This document shows positions 38,570 to 51,550 of a DNA stretch of 64,000 nt, in pieces (position 1 is the first letter of the stretch; each line of letters starts with the position of its first letter). The notes under the pieces were generated by a model. It ran no database searches and was not told the origin of the DNA. It saw nothing but the letters and a program-made list of their open reading frames with translations. A program made the translations under genes and the position numbers. Source of the stretch: Nemania diffusa (Eukaryota; Ascomycota; Sordariomycetes; Xylariales; Xylariaceae). The stretch covers positions 1,922,001-1,986,000 of the forward strand of contig JBBPUQ010000011.1 of the NCBI GenBank assembly GCA_038501195.1. The letters are read 5' to 3'.

Positions 38570-39591
38570 TTAGCAAGCGCAGCCATCACGGTCGTTCTCA
38601 ATATGGATGTTGATAGGGTCCTGGAAGTCTCCACTAAACTCTTCCGATTCTTCCTGAGCAAGGGCATTTCGCGCAATAACTGTGTGGCCCATGTTAGATT
38701 ACGCCAGAGTAGTGGCATTTATAGAGACGACTTAGCCTCACCTTCAAATGCTTGTTCGACGTTGATGGCCTCTTTGGCACTTGTCTCGAAGTATGGGATA
38801 TCACCCTTGGAGTGGCAGAAAGTAGCCGCTCTCTTGCTTGAAATCTACATGACAGCTATCAGCATGAAAGTCCGCGATCAGCGGAAAGAGGAGCGACTTA
38901 CTACTCGTTTGCTCTCCTCCACGTCGATCTTGTTGCCGAGAACCACCTTGGAGGATCAATGTCAGCACACATGTTCAAAAGGTTAGAGCCGCCTGTCTAT
39001 CGTTTACTTACGAAAGGGAAATTCTCAGGATCCCGCGGGGAGGCCTGGATCAGGAATTCATCCCTCCAGCTATCAAGCGCATCGAAGCTCTTGGAATTGT
39101 TGACGTCAAACACTAACACGCAGCAGTCGGCACCGCGGTAGAAGGCGACACCCAAAGACTGGAAACGTTCCTGGCCGGCCGTGTCCCAAAGCTATCACCC
39201 ATCAGCTGCTGCATTCTATGCCGTATCTGTGGTATTGTCTTGTCGTACCTGCATCGTGACTTGCCTATCGTCCACGAGAACCTCTCGGGTTAAGAAATCG
39301 GCACCAATTGTAGCCTTGTAACTTGCACTGAACTTCTTGTTGACCTATTACGCAAGAGCACATCAGTCCCTAACCGCTCGTAACTTCGGAGGCATCGTCC
39401 TCGGAGGCCGTGCTCGTGATTGTCGGTAACGTACATATTGGTTCATCAAACTTGTCTTACCGACGCCGCTGTCGCCGAGGATAATAACCTATTTGAAGAG
39501 AAATCAGTTAGATTTGCATCTCAAAACAGAGGCCAGCCAAGAGAGGAGCAGTAGTATTTACCTTCAGCAGCACCTTCTTCCTCGAAGACAT
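38570..39591 (-). CDS. ypt7: Rab7-family GTPase Ypt7 (seven exons)
   Basis: Exons: 39562-39591, 39435-39488, 39249-39344, 39012-39191, 38902-38946, 38742-38844 and 38570-38679. All introns are GT-AG and the spliced protein is exactly 205 residues, the usual Rab7 size. Motifs: P-loop GDSGVGKT (15-22), WDTAGQER (62-69), GNKID (124-128), ETSAK (155-159) and C-terminal Cys-Ala-Cys (203-205) for double geranylgeranylation. The start [10 protein letters not shown] and the tail [16 protein letters not shown] are diagnostic of fungal Rab7. The protein controls late endosome/vacuole fusion through the HOPS tether and retromer on the vacuolar membrane. No damage is seen. It is divergent from the mitochondrial-protein gene at 40549. 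Confidence 0.95.
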
Positions 39592-40548
39592 ATTGAAGTT
39601 GGTCACGCTCGGGAGCTCGACTGTCTTATCGTGCGTATTTACTTGGTCGTATGGAGGCTGACGACGCCGTATGTGGGATAAAAGCGATTACTATCGCTTG
39701 GCTAGGTTCGGGGTTCACAGAAATAGAGTTGCGAAAGTTGCAGGTAACGGATGGCCGCCGGTTATGGGTTATTGCTGTCTCCGGTGTCTAGGCAAGCAAC
39801 AGCAACCGGACTGTCGAGATAGCTGGAGCTGAGACACAGGGTCACCCTATTACTTAAAACAGCTCTGGTTCCAGCGCTTGTGGCGTGGCGGCACAGGACC
39901 AGATATTAGGTGGCTGGGTCCGCCAGGTGACCTAACAATCCCACAACAAAGCCACAAGCTCCCCGCACCCCCGTTTCGATAAAGCATTATCTAGCAGCCC
40001 AATAATGGCACTAACCTACCTAGGTAATAAAGTCTCTCTTATCTTATTCCGCCAGTACGATAACGATAACGCTATCTAGGTAGCCTCGGTCTATGTAGGC
40101 CCGCCACCCGGGACAAACAACATCAACAGGTTGACGCATCATCAAACTATCAGAAGCTATTAGATAGGTGTTTTATATTTATCTTAAGGTCAAGTCCCGA
40201 CCTAAGTTCTTGGGAAAGCGCATCAGCGCAGATCAGCGCATCAAATTCCCTATATGCCTAACCAATAGGTACACATGGTAATATGGGGAAATCCCGAGCT
40301 CGAATATCAGTCGCGTCATTATGATGACATCATGTCCCGGATCACGATTTGGTGTCTCGATAGTGTAGGCTAAGTAATCACATTGTCGATTCAACTCAAC
40401 AACACTTCTTTTAATTTGTCATAAATGTACTGGAAGAAACCGCGATAATTGGACTAGCAAATGAAACAAAGCTACATTGTCAATTTGTCTTGTGTTTTAA
40501 TCTCCTAGGAAAACCACAGTGTCGAGGCATCAATCCTCTTCTGTAATC
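39592..40548. promoter_or_regulatory. Divergent intergenic promoter region
   Basis: About 960 bp separate the starts of ypt7 (minus) and the mitochondrial-protein gene (plus), so both promoters lie here. There is a TACCTAGGTA-type palindrome near 40016-40025 and a GCGCATCAGCGCAGATCAGCGCATC direct repeat around 40218-40242. No specific factor site can be named. Confidence 0.45.
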
Positions 40549-41181
40549 ATGGTGGCAACTCGCATTGATGGCACCATTAGTGTCCTCCGAGCTATTACAC
40601 GCACAGGGGCCGTACAAGGCCAACGACGAGCGTTCACAGCAGCCTACCCGCGTCGTGCACATCAAGGCTACGGCGACGGCAAGGGAGACCCAGTAGCAGA
40701 GCATCCCGAGCGGCAGCCAGCTACAAGCAAAGCCCAGGAGTCCGCCGAGCACCCGGGGCCCGCGCCCCCGGACGTCGGCAAGGGCACGGCGAACGCCTCG
40801 ACCAAGCGCGCGTTCTCCGACGGCATGAAGAAGGCGGCGGCGGCGTCCGGCGGGGACTCATCCGAGAAAGCTAGTGCGCGCTCGGGTGGTTCGCGGTCGA
40901 AGGAGGCGGTCGAGACGGGCAGCAGTCCGACCGCAGGCGAGATCCCCAGCGGCAAGAACGGGACCGCGAAGGGTGGCGAGGCGCTAAAGGGCCCTCAGGG
41001 CAAGCACGCGCCGCCGCAGCCCAAGATATTGAACCAGTCGGCCAATGGCGTCAAGTTCGGGTTGACGGAGGAACAGAAGCGCGAGGTCGAAGCACATAAC
41101 CAGGATTTCGAACGGAAGCATGACAGGGCCGAGCAGGCCCCACGGGACAAGGTTGACAAGAAGTTTTGGTCGGGAGTGTGA
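40549..41181 (+). CDS. Predicted mitochondrial protein, uncharacterised
   Basis: An ATG at 40549 gives 210 residues; the frame is open a little further upstream but with no ATG. The first ~40 residues (MVATRIDGTISVLRAITRTG, then RRAFTAAYPRRAH) are basic, hydroxylated and free of acidic residues except Asp7, a good mitochondrial targeting sequence with a likely RRAF-type cleavage region. The middle is low-complexity and disordered (Gly, Ser, Ala, Pro, Lys). The C-terminus is charged and helical (TEEQKREVEAHNQDFERKHD), ending DKVDKKFWSGV. It resembles uncharacterised ascomycete mitochondrial proteins with an HPGP..PPDVG-type segment (here EHPGPAPPDVGKG). No enzymatic motif is seen. Codon use is GC-rich compared with its surroundings. 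Confidence 0.7.
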   Translation: MVATRIDGTISVLRAITRTGAVQGQRRAFTAAYPRRAHQGYGDGKGDPVAEHPERQPATSKAQESAEHPGPAPPDVGKGTANASTKRAFSDGMKKAAAASGGDSSEKASARSGGSRSKEAVETGSSPTAGEIPSGKNGTAKGGEALKGPQGKHAPPQPKILNQSANGVKFGLTEEQKREVEAHNQDFERKHDRAEQAPRDKVDKKFWSGV

Positions 41182-41606
41182 GCTGCGCCCCGTAAATCTA
41201 CTTCATCTCGAAACTCTACTGACTAAGGGTGTATAGCGGCGGCCGGCAAGCTGGCGAAAATGATTGGAATGCTTGAACATGATTAATAGGGTTGGGGGGG
41301 TCCGCGTACTGTAGTTTATTACTTATATGCCCACTACCCGAGGGCACTGTATGAAGTATAAGAAGTGCTAACATAGAAACTTTTAGAAGTTACATCATCC
41401 CAAAAACCCTAGACTTATTTCAAATGCCTTAAAGTAATATCCTGACGAGGAGTTACACTCGCTGAAGATTTGAGCTTCTCCGTCGAAGAGTCCAAAAATA
41501 CTTAAAATCGTGCAGGTTTCATGAAAGTGAGAGGATGATGTCGAGGGGGGGTTACCTACGCAAGACCATTCCGACCCGAGGCACTTGCGATAACAAAAGC
41601 CACTGT
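41182..41606. other. Convergent 3' intergenic region
   Basis: No gene seen between the two convergent stop codons. Short frames here are shadows. Confidence 0.5.
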
Positions 41607-42503
41607 CTAAGTACTGAAGCGATCGAACCTCCCACATTTGTCGCAAAGTTGATGGCCGCACTCGTGACAGTGCCCGTCTATTGCGCTGCTCCAGGGCCCA
41701 CTGCCGCAATTGCACTTATCTCTGTAAGCCCAGCTTATCGGTTTGTATAAGAGATGAATGCGACTTACGCAACGGATAACTACGACTTTTCTCGGTTTTT
41801 TATTTGAGCGAAACGGCCCACCGAGATTCTGCCAATCTAACGCGCGACGTTGGAGGAGCGAGATTAATGCTAGGTCTTTCATGTGGTCTGCCATATGGTC
41901 AAACAGATCTTTCGTGGTCATGGCCTCCTGGCAAAACGGACTCTTATCAACGTGAACTTCGTCTATTGGCCATTCGCACATCTCCCGCAGAGTCGTAAGA
42001 TCGCTATCCTTTTTAGAAGCGGGCCGCGCTCCCAAATCCTTATCATCGACGTTATAATAGCTCAGGAGAGCCAGGGTTTCTACTAAATACCCTTGTGACG
42101 ATGAACCGACTAGAATATTAGTCTCAACTCGAAGCATGCTAATATTGGTAAACTCACGCTGATCAAAGCAATCTATTATCTGTTCATATATCTCTAGGAG
42201 TATGCTTTGGATATCTTGATGGTCCTGCAACGTAGCCGCTAAAGAACCAGAAACTGACTATTTAGTCGTGACCTTGTTCTGGTGACCCCAGATGTGCAGC
42301 TTACTATATTCTTCATAGCATTTTTTGAGCCCCTGGCCTGATTGTAGCCCAGCATCCTGATTAAATCGAGCTAGAAACCATTGAAATGATTCAAAGCACT
42401 TCGAATACACTGTACCATGTGATCGCTCACCCACCGTGCTCCCTAAATCGATGCCCGAGGTTCGGACAACCGCGTTGTTTTCGGCTACGTCTTCTTTGGG
42501 CAT
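41607..42503 (-). pseudogene. Fungal zinc-ribbon protein gene broken by one TAG
   Basis: One continuous frame of about 298 codons starts at ATG 42503 (MPKEDVAENNAVVRTSGIDL) and is interrupted only by TAG at 42258-42260. Before it is HIWGHQNKVTTK; after it is SVSGSLAATLQDHQDIQSIL, still in frame. The N-terminal half resembles helical N-terminal domains of fungal STAND/ankyrin proteins (CFESFQWFLARF). The C-terminus has a Cys-rich metal-binding motif, CNCGSGPWSSAIDGHCHECG and then CDKC. A 48-bp in-frame intron (AAG|GTCACG...TTGCAG) could remove the stop, but its donor is poor. A second intron-like stretch (GTAAGT...TTACAG, 47 bp near 41718-41764) would shift the frame if removed. I favour recent inactivation. 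Function unknown. Confidence 0.55.
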
Positions 42504-43519
42504 TTCGCTTGGTGGCTAGCTCCTAGTTGTTTCGATTACAATACCGCTTCAGAATTTGGATGGGGTATCGCGAGTGATGAAAAAAGGATTTTTAGTCTTC
42601 GTAAGCATGCATTGACCGGTTGAGTCGATAACGCTTGACAGCCAAACAAAATAAGCCCACCGGCAAATTTATCGGGGGTTATCTAGGCCAGCCTGGTATG
42701 TGATACATTTAATCTAGATCTTTCTATAATCTATAAAGCTACGAGCAGGGTTGTTGGGGGCTATCGAAGCCGCTTGTATATCATACCATATGGCCCGACC
42801 TGATAGGTGAAGCATAGCACCTCGAACTTTTATAAAAAGTAGGAGTAAAAGTACCAGACCTCGTTGATTATTGGCTGTGTTGATGAGTTCATCGACATTT
42901 TAGAACATATGGACAATATTATGTCACGTCTAATGGACAAGCTTAATATTGACTACAACGGAAAAGTACCGCACTAGTCACACGACAGTAGACTTCCTAT
43001 AGAAATGGTTTTATACTGACATCGGTATTCACAGCCAAGATGAACTGATGAGGCTACTGAAAGAGTCTCATGGGTGTGGAGAAAAATCAAGCGCAATTTC
43101 GGAAACGGAGGGTAAAGGATTGGATAATGGAAATCCTAGATGCATATAATTAACTATTAAATAACAAAATTAATTAGGCTATTTTTAACGATCAAAAAGC
43201 GTAAGCCAACAGCTTGTCTGCCTGGTAGCTGAATAAGTGTTAATTACATAACAAACATGCAACTACCGCAAAGCAGCGAGATAAGTCTTGATCATACTTA
43301 ATAGGCTACTCCATTCTGCGCCAACCCTGATTAGTACGGATAAAAAAAAATGCACTTTGCCCAACACTATCAAAGATCTCATATATAGGACCTGCCGATA
43401 GCAGAAGATTGTTGACCTCACCTTCCCTTCTATTTATTGTCCGTGCGTTTAAAACTGTTAGTACACAAGCGGGTGCTGCACCAAAAATATTAACAACATT
43501 TTTCTTTAGCATAATTTGC
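42504..43519. other. Transition zone to the second A/T block, no gene assigned
   Basis: A/T content rises gradually toward 43520. A 68-codon minus-strand frame at 43306-43512 reads plausibly (FGAAPACVLTVLNARTINRR) but matches nothing I recognise and may be a relic. Confidence 0.4.
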
Positions 43520-46500
43520 TTAAAATACTAAAAACCTGCTTTTGCAAGCTTTATTTGCAAATAGCAAAGCTTTTTATACTGTAACGCTAGCTTGTTGCAC
43601 TAAACTTTTAATTTATTAAATAAACAAAACTTTTTACTTTGTTTAAAAATAATTTATAATATAAAAAAGTTAAAATTAATAGTATATTTGTTTTTTTAAA
43701 AATAGCTACAAAAAAAAACGTTGTTAAACTTAAGCTTTTTTTGTAAAAATTAGTTATAAACTATTTTGTAAAAATAAAATGTAATATTAAAATATAAAAA
43801 AAAGTTTTTATAAGTTTTGCTATTATATTAAATAGATTTATTAAATTTTTTAACAAAATAAATTAAAGCTTATAATAAAAGTTTGTTAAAAAATTAGCTA
43901 ATAAAGTTAATTAATATTTTAATACTGTTGTTTTTGTTAAATTAAAAAAAGCTGTTTTGGTTTATTTATAACTATAATTTATTTATTTTTTTAGTAGCAA
44001 AGTTGTTGCTAGCAAAAAAGCTGCATTTAATTAACTTATTTAAAAATATATAGCAAATAAATTTAATACTACTAATATTTATGCTGCAGTAGCTTATAAA
44101 GCTAGCTATTTGTTTGCTTTAAATTTTAAAAATAAAACTTTTAAAAATAGTATGTTTATTTCGTTTAAAGTTTGTTTAATAGTTATAAATATTAAAAATT
44201 TATAAATTTTTATAAAAGTTAATAAAAACAAATTAATTTATTATTTTATATTTTTTGTAATAAAAGTTGCTTTTTTAAAAAAACTAAAACTAAATATTAA
44301 TAAAATTTTAAATGTTTAAACTATTAATACAAAATAGTTGATTAAAACAACAAAACTTATAATTAAAAATAAATTAATATTTTTAAAAATAAAAGTAATA
44401 ATTTTTTAAATATTAAACGCTAATAAAATCAAGCTTTTTAAAATTTAAGTTATATATATTGTTATTAATGTATTAATGTTATTTTTTAATTATATAAACA
44501 TAAAAAAATACAACAATATTTTTTTAAATTAAATAATAAAAAAAACAAAAGTTTAAACTAAATATTAGTTAGTTAATATATATTAGTTATAACATAGTAT
44601 TAATATTATTATAAGTTTAATTATTTAAGTTGTTTTATTTAAATATTTTATTAAAACGTTTTGTTTTTTTTTATAAGCTTTTTAATTAAAAAAGCAAACA
44701 AAAAACTAATTATTGTTAAATATAAGTTATAAAACTTTAGTTATTAAAGCTATTATATAACTAAATATTATAACTAATACTTTTAGTACAAAAATTATAA
44801 TAATTGTACTATAAATTATAAAGTAAATATTTATATAAAGCTATTTAAATATATAAACTATTATAGCTTGTTTTTAATAAATTATAATAAATGTTTAATT
44901 AAGTTATATAAAGTTAATAAAAAATTAATTATGTTTATAAAAGTAAAACTTTAAATAATTAAATATATAAAAAGCTAAAAATATATAAAAAAAAACCGAT
45001 TTATAATAGTAACAAAAAATATTTTTTTTATAAATTTAAAAAAAAATTTAATAATTTAAAATAAAACTAAAGCTTTAAAAAAAATAAAAATATTTTAGCT
45101 AATTAAAAAACATAAAAAATTTGCTATAGTAAAATCTTTTTTTTTATTAATGTTTAAAGCTTTAGAAAAATTTAGTATGTTTAAATCAATTTTAAGCAAA
45201 AATAGCAGTATTAATAATAATATAAAAAGCATAAAAAAAGTAATCGTATTAAAAAATATAAAAGTAAATTTTTTATAAAATAGCTTTTAGAATATTTTAA
45301 TATTTACTGCAAAAAACAGTTTAATAGTTTTTTATATAAGCGTTTTTTATTGTAGCAAAGTTAGCAATATTTAAACTATATAAAAAATTATAAAAATATA
45401 TTTAAACTTTTTTTTAAATTAAAATAATAAAATATAATAATAAAAAATAGTAGTAATAAAGCTACTAAATTAAACTATTAAAAGTTTTATATATAATTAT
45501 TTATAATATATAAAAAGTTCAGCTTATATATATTATTTTTTTGTAACATTATTAAAAAAAAAACATTAATATAATACTAATACAAAAACTTTAAGTAGTT
45601 ATAACAAAAAATATTTATATTTAAAATTACTTTAAATATATTTTTTATATTTTATTAAATTATTAAAACTATAAAATAAACAAGCTATAAATAATAATAT
45701 ATATTAAAAAAAAAACAAGTTTAAAAATAATTTTTAAAAAACTAATTTAATTAAAAAATTTGCTATAGTTTAATATTAATAGTTATTTAATATTTAATTA
45801 TTATAAAACTTTAAATAATATAAATATATTAAAATATATTTATTTGCTAAAGCTTTTAATTAACTGTTTAATTATTAGTAATATTAATATAAAGTATTTA
45901 AACTAAAAGTTAAAAATTATTTTTAAAAACAAAAAGCATTTATTTTTTTTTTAGTTTTTTAAAACAAATATAAATTATATTAATAAACCAAATATATTTA
46001 TTTATAAAAATAGCTATATTATAAACTTACTTTTTTTAAACGTATTTTTTATAAAAGTATATATTAACAAAAATTATATTTTAAAATTAAATTATTATTT
46101 TATTAAAATAAAGTTTTTAAATTATAAATATAAGCTTATTTTAAAACAAATAAAGTAAAAAGTAAAAAAAAACTAGTTAAATAAGCTTGTTAACTTAGTA
46201 AAAATTTTAATGCTATTAATATTAAACTTTATTTAAAATGTTTAATTTTAAAAAATTAAAACAGTAGTTATAGTACTAGCTATAGTATTAATTAATATAA
46301 TATAAATAGTAAAAACTAATTGCTATAAAAAAAGCAAGTCAGCTTTATAATAAATAAAAAAGTACAAAAAAGCTTATTGCAATTAAAAATAGTTTTAAAA
46401 AGTTGCTTTAATAAAAAACTAAGCTTAAAATAAACTTATAGCTAAAAAAAAAAAATTTTTAATAATAGTTAAATAAGCTAAACAAAAATATTAAAAGTTT

Positions 46501-49500
46501 AAAATAAACAAAATTAAAATTAACAAAAATTTTTATAGCTTAATTAAATAGTATAAATTATATTTATAACAAAAAGTATTTTTATTAAAAAATTTAATAA
46601 TAAAGCAAAAAGTAAACAATAGTTTAAAAAAAGTTTAATTATTATATAATAATATTTTAAAATGTTTTAATATAAACAATAACTTATTAAATAAAAACTT
46701 TAAAACTATAAAACATTTTTTTTAAAACATTAAAATTATATAAAAAAAAATCTACTGTTTTATATATAGCGTTGCTTTAACTTTTTTAAATAAAAATAAT
46801 ATTATAGCTTATATAATTAAAATATATTAAAGCTATATAAGCAAGTATTATAAACAATTAAATAAAAAAATCTTTTAAATAAAATATTTTTTTATAATTT
46901 AAAAAATAGCTCAAGTTATAATAATTTTTAAAATAAAAAAAACTAACTTTTTTTTGTTTAAATTGTTTAAATTGATTATTTTATTGTTTTATATAAGTAA
47001 AAATTACAAAAAACTAATAATATAATATATAGTATAAATAAGTTTAAAAAAAAAGATTTTTAAACTATAATATATAAAAGTTTTATTTATTTATTTAATA
47101 ATAAATTTAATAGCTAGTTTTATTTATAAAGCAAAACTAATAATTGTAGCTAAAAAAAAAGCGACTTTAATAACTTTAAATATATAAAGAGTATTTAATA
47201 TTTTATTATAAAACAAGTTATTAAAATATATAGCTAAGTAGAAATAGTTAAATATAATTTTCTAGCTAATAAATAGCTTTTTTATAAAATAAAATATTTA
47301 AACTAAACTAAAAAACAATTTTATTAAAGCTTAAATATAAAAATGTAAAACTTTTTAAAAGTTTTTTTAGTTTTTTATATTGTATATATTATATATAACA
47401 AAACTAATAAATAATAACAATAGTTGCTAAAGCTATATAAATAATATTGCAGTTTTAAAAATTGCTAATATGTTAAAAAAAAATATTAAGCTAGCTTAAA
47501 AAAAAATCAAAAAGATTTTAAGCTATAAATGCAAAAATAAAATATTTTTTGTTTTAAAAAAAATAAAAACGATTTACTTTTTAAAAAAGTGCAAAAATAT
47601 TAATTTAAAAATTGTTATTATAGTAAAAATAATTACTTTTATTTTATTTTTTAATGTAGCTATAAATAACTTTTAAATAAAACAAATATTGTATAAATTT
47701 TAGCTAGTATTTTAATAGCTTAAAATTTAATTTAATAAAAAGCTTTGTTTTAAATAATATATAAAAAAGCAAGCTACTATTACAATAAAAATTTTTAATT
47801 ATATTAAAGTATTTTTAGCTATAAAAAAAAACTTTTTTGTAGCTACTTTATAAAAAGCTATTAAAATAATAATGCTTTTAATACTGTTATATAAATATAA
47901 AGTATAATATAAAAAAAAAACTAAGCTAGCTATATATAAAATTTTTAGTTAACTAGTTAATACTAATATTTAATTAAACAAACATATTAAATTTATATAA
48001 AAAGCTTTAATTAAAACTGCTAAAAAAATACTGCTAATATAAAAAATATAGTTTAATGCAACTTTTTTTATAAATAATAAGCTTTTAATAGTTTAATTTA
48101 TACTAAATAAAACTAAACTAAAGTTTATATATTAAATTAATACAGTAATAAAAAGTTATTTTTTAATTACTAAAATAAACTTAAAAATTATTAGCTGAAA
48201 TAAAAGCGCTAGTTGCTAATAAAAGCAAAAATTAAATATATAGTTAATAAAACAACTGTTTTTAAAAATAAAAAAACTAGTGTTTTATTTTTTACGTTAT
48301 TTTTTAAGCTTGTTATAAAAACTTATAAGCAAAATAAACAAAAAAACCGTTTTTATATAGTTTAAAAAATAGTTTAAAAATTTATTAGTTTTTAATATAA
48401 CTATATTTTTAAATAGTTTTAAAGTAAAAAATAACAAGTTTAAATATAAGTTTGTTGTTTATAAAAAGTTAATTAAAGTAACTAAAAAATATAAAAGTAT
48501 AAACTTAGTTAGAAATATATTCGATATTAAAAAAACTAAAACTTTTAAAAACTTTTAAAAAGTAGCAAAAATATATTTAACAAATAATATTATAATTTAT
48601 ATTAATAATATAGCTATAATTTAGTTTTTTTAAAAAAATGCTTTAACTATTTTATAAAAAACGTTTATTTAAGTTTACAAATTAATAAAAAAGTACAACG
48701 TCGAGTTTAAATAGTACTTAAAGCATATAAATATATAAAGTAATAAAAAAACAAATATATTTATAAAAAATATAGCTAAAAAAAAAAAACTTAATTTTAA
48801 ATTTATATAGCTTATAGCATTAAATATTAAATTTATATTAAAACAAATTATTAAAAATATAATAAAAGTTTAATAAAATAACAATTTGCTAGTATTAAAC
48901 AAAAAAAGTAAAAATATAAAAATTATTTAATTTTATAACTATAAAACAATTAAAGCTAAATATATTTTAAGTTGTTACTTAAAAGCTTTTTAGCTTTTTT
49001 AAAATATATTAAATAAATATTTTAAATATTTAATAAGCTATAAAAACTACAACTAATATTATAGCAAATTTTATTATTATAAAATTAAAAAATACTGTTT
49101 ATATAAAAAAATTAACAAATAATAAAATTTCTATTTTAAAACTTATAACTATTTAATATATTATATAAGTTTGTAGTGCTAACAATAGTATTAGTTAAAA
49201 TTGCTGTAATTTAAGTTTAAACAAAATAATTAAAAATAAAAAAAAAACAGCTAGTTTATAAAATTTTACAAGTTAAATTTATAAAATTTATATAAATATA
49301 ACAGTTATTTTATATAACTATTATAAAACTTTAAAAAGTTTTAAAAGTTTTATATAGTTATAAAATATTTTATTAAAATATGTTTTTTGTTTATAGTATA
49401 AAAAATATATTATAAAAACTGCTTAAAACTTTTTGAAAAAAATTTAAACTTTAAAAACTTAAAACTGAAAATAGTTACTTTAGTTCTGTTTGTAATATAA

Positions 49501-50995
49501 CAAATATACTTTAAATAGCAGCAACTTTAAAAAAACTTACTTTAAAAAAAACTGCTTTTAATTATATATTAAAAACTTTTTTTATTTATAAAAACTTTTT
49601 TTTATTTTTATTTATTACAACTAAGTTTTTATATAATTTATTTTAAAGCAGAAATTTTTAATTTACTGTTTTTTTTTTTAAGTTTAAATAAGTTTTAGTT
49701 TAACTGTTTAAAAAAAAGCATATAAACTTTAAACTATTATTAAAACTAGTTTAGTAATATTAATAATAAATAAACTATTAAATTTTTTTGCAGTAAAATA
49801 AACAGTTGCTACAAAAAATATTATAGTTTAATATATAGTACTAAAAATATAAACTATATCAACTTTTTAAACAAAATGTTAAATTTTAAACAAAGCTAAA
49901 ACTTTTAGTTATAAATATTTTTATAAAAAAAATTAAACAAATATATTACTTTGTATATTTTGTTTTAAATAAAAAAACCTGTTTAAAATTGCTTTAAATA
50001 AAAAAACTTATTTAAAACAAATATTTATTAGTTTTAAATTAGCTTTAAAATTATAAATTTTAAATTTGCTTTTTAATTTTTAAAAAAAGTTTCAAAAGTT
50101 TATAACTTTAATATATTATTACTAAAAAAAAAAAAAAAATTCTTTTTAAACTTTTAAACTTTTTTAGTTAATTAGCAATAACATTTGTTTTTATTATTAC
50201 TTATAAAAGTTGCTAGTTTTTTACTTTTATATTTACAATAAAAAAGTTGCTATTTTTTTTATTACTAAAAAAATAAATAGTTTTTTAATTTTTGCTTTTT
50301 TTTTTTTTGCTACTAAAAGTTGCTATTTTTTTACTTCAAGTTTGCTATATATTTTTAATACTTTTACTACTTTTTCTTTTTTTTTTTTTGTTTACAGTTT
50401 ATTATTTTAGTTTTTTTATTTGCTTTTTTATTTAAATCTTTTTTCTGTTTACTTGTTTTTTCTTTTAAAAGTAAACTTTTTATTATTTATACTTTAATTT
50501 TTTTTTTTGTTTTTATACTTTTTGTTTTTTATACTTTCTGTTTTATATATTATATTTTATATTTTTAAATATTTTTAAATGTTTTTATTGCTTTTTATTG
50601 TTTTAGCAATACTATAAAATTTAATTTTTATTATTTAAATTATATTTAATAAAGTTATTTAATACTATTTTTTAATTTTTTAAGTATAACATTTTTTTTA
50701 GTTTTATAAATATAAAAAAGTTAAATATAATATACAAAAAAGTCTATTTTTTTATATATTATTAATTTATTTAAACTATATTATATTATTAAATAAATTG
50801 CATCATATTTTTTTAAACAAACTAAATATATAAAATATAAAAGTTTTAATTAAAATAAATATAAAGTTATAATTTAACTGTTTATAAAATAAAAATATAA
50901 CTACTAAAGCTACTATATATATAAAGTAAAATAATAAATAGCTAGCTACGTTTATAGTGCTTTTACAAAAACTAAAACTAACTGCTATACAGTTT
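43520..50995. repeat. Second A/T block, milder RIP
   Basis: About 7.5 kb of A/T-rich DNA without genes. It retains clearly more G and C than the first block, including GCA/TGC triplets (AAAGCAA, TTGCTT), so it is either younger or less often mutated. Stops are frequent in all frames. No internal repeat was securely paired by eye. Confidence 0.8.
50195..50530 (+). repeat. Pyrimidine-rich segment with recurring AAAAGTTGCTA motif
   Basis: The plus strand is strongly T-rich, with runs of 8 to 14 T. AAAAGTTGCTA/T followed by a T run recurs three times (about 50206, 50242 and 50316). A 66-codon Phe-rich frame here is an artefact of the T runs. Confidence 0.5.
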
Positions 50996-51018
50996 TAAAC
51001 CCTAAACGTTAAAAACAA

Positions 51019-51038
51019 TCCATCCATCCATCCATCCA
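51019..51038 (+). repeat. CATC microsatellite at the A/T-block edge
   Basis: Five consecutive CATC-type units (ATCCATCCATCCATCCATCC) sit right where composition returns to normal. Confidence 0.8.
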
Positions 51039-51310
51039 AAATTGTTGACCTTAATCACAATGCTATACATAGACTGAAAATAACCTCTTGAACAATATTT
51101 TACGCAGTGCTATTGCAATAAAAAACGAGTTACTTAAAGATGTAAAGTTCAGCTTTGCCCCAGATTTTTCTGTAAGCCCGTTTTAACCACGCTTTCTTAT
51201 TTATTCTTGATCGCCCTCTCCGAGGGCTACTCGATGGCTAACCAAGCAGGTTATCTACACTAATCCCACTTATAGTTTGGAGTTTGAGATTATTTTTGAA
51301 GCCCCGGAAA

Positions 51311-51531
51311 TGTTTGGAAGTGCTATTGTGATGTCACGGACAAATGATGCCGTTAATCCATGATTGAATTAACGGTATATAAGGGCTCTACGCGACATGT
51401 GACCATTTGTCAAGTCTCCAAAGTGCGGTGTGTGTTATCCACACGTTCCGTCTTAGCAGGACAGCTTTTATAACTTTATAAAAGCTTTCAAGTTTAACCT
51501 CTATTAAAGTAAATTAAACGCTTTACGAACA
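51311..51531 (+). mobile_element. Candidate solo LTR
   Basis: A 221-bp stretch starts TGTTTGGAAG and ends TACGAACA (TG...CA), with a TATATAA box at about 51377 and a GTGTGTGTTATCCACAC motif. It is followed by ACTGGTGCTTC, which could be a primer-binding-site remnant. No matching 5-bp target duplication was found (GGAAA versus ACTGG), and there is no partner LTR in the window. It ends about 20 bp from the CysRS stop codon. Confidence 0.45.
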
Positions 51532-51550
51532 ACTGGTGCTTCTATGCTGC

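Noticed and set aside
43306..43512. 68-codon minus-strand ORF
   Set aside because: No recognisable family and located in the A/T transition. It could be a relic but is not supported as a gene.
50210..50410. Phe-rich 66-codon ORF in the second A/T block
   Set aside because: It is produced by poly-T runs with no coding character.
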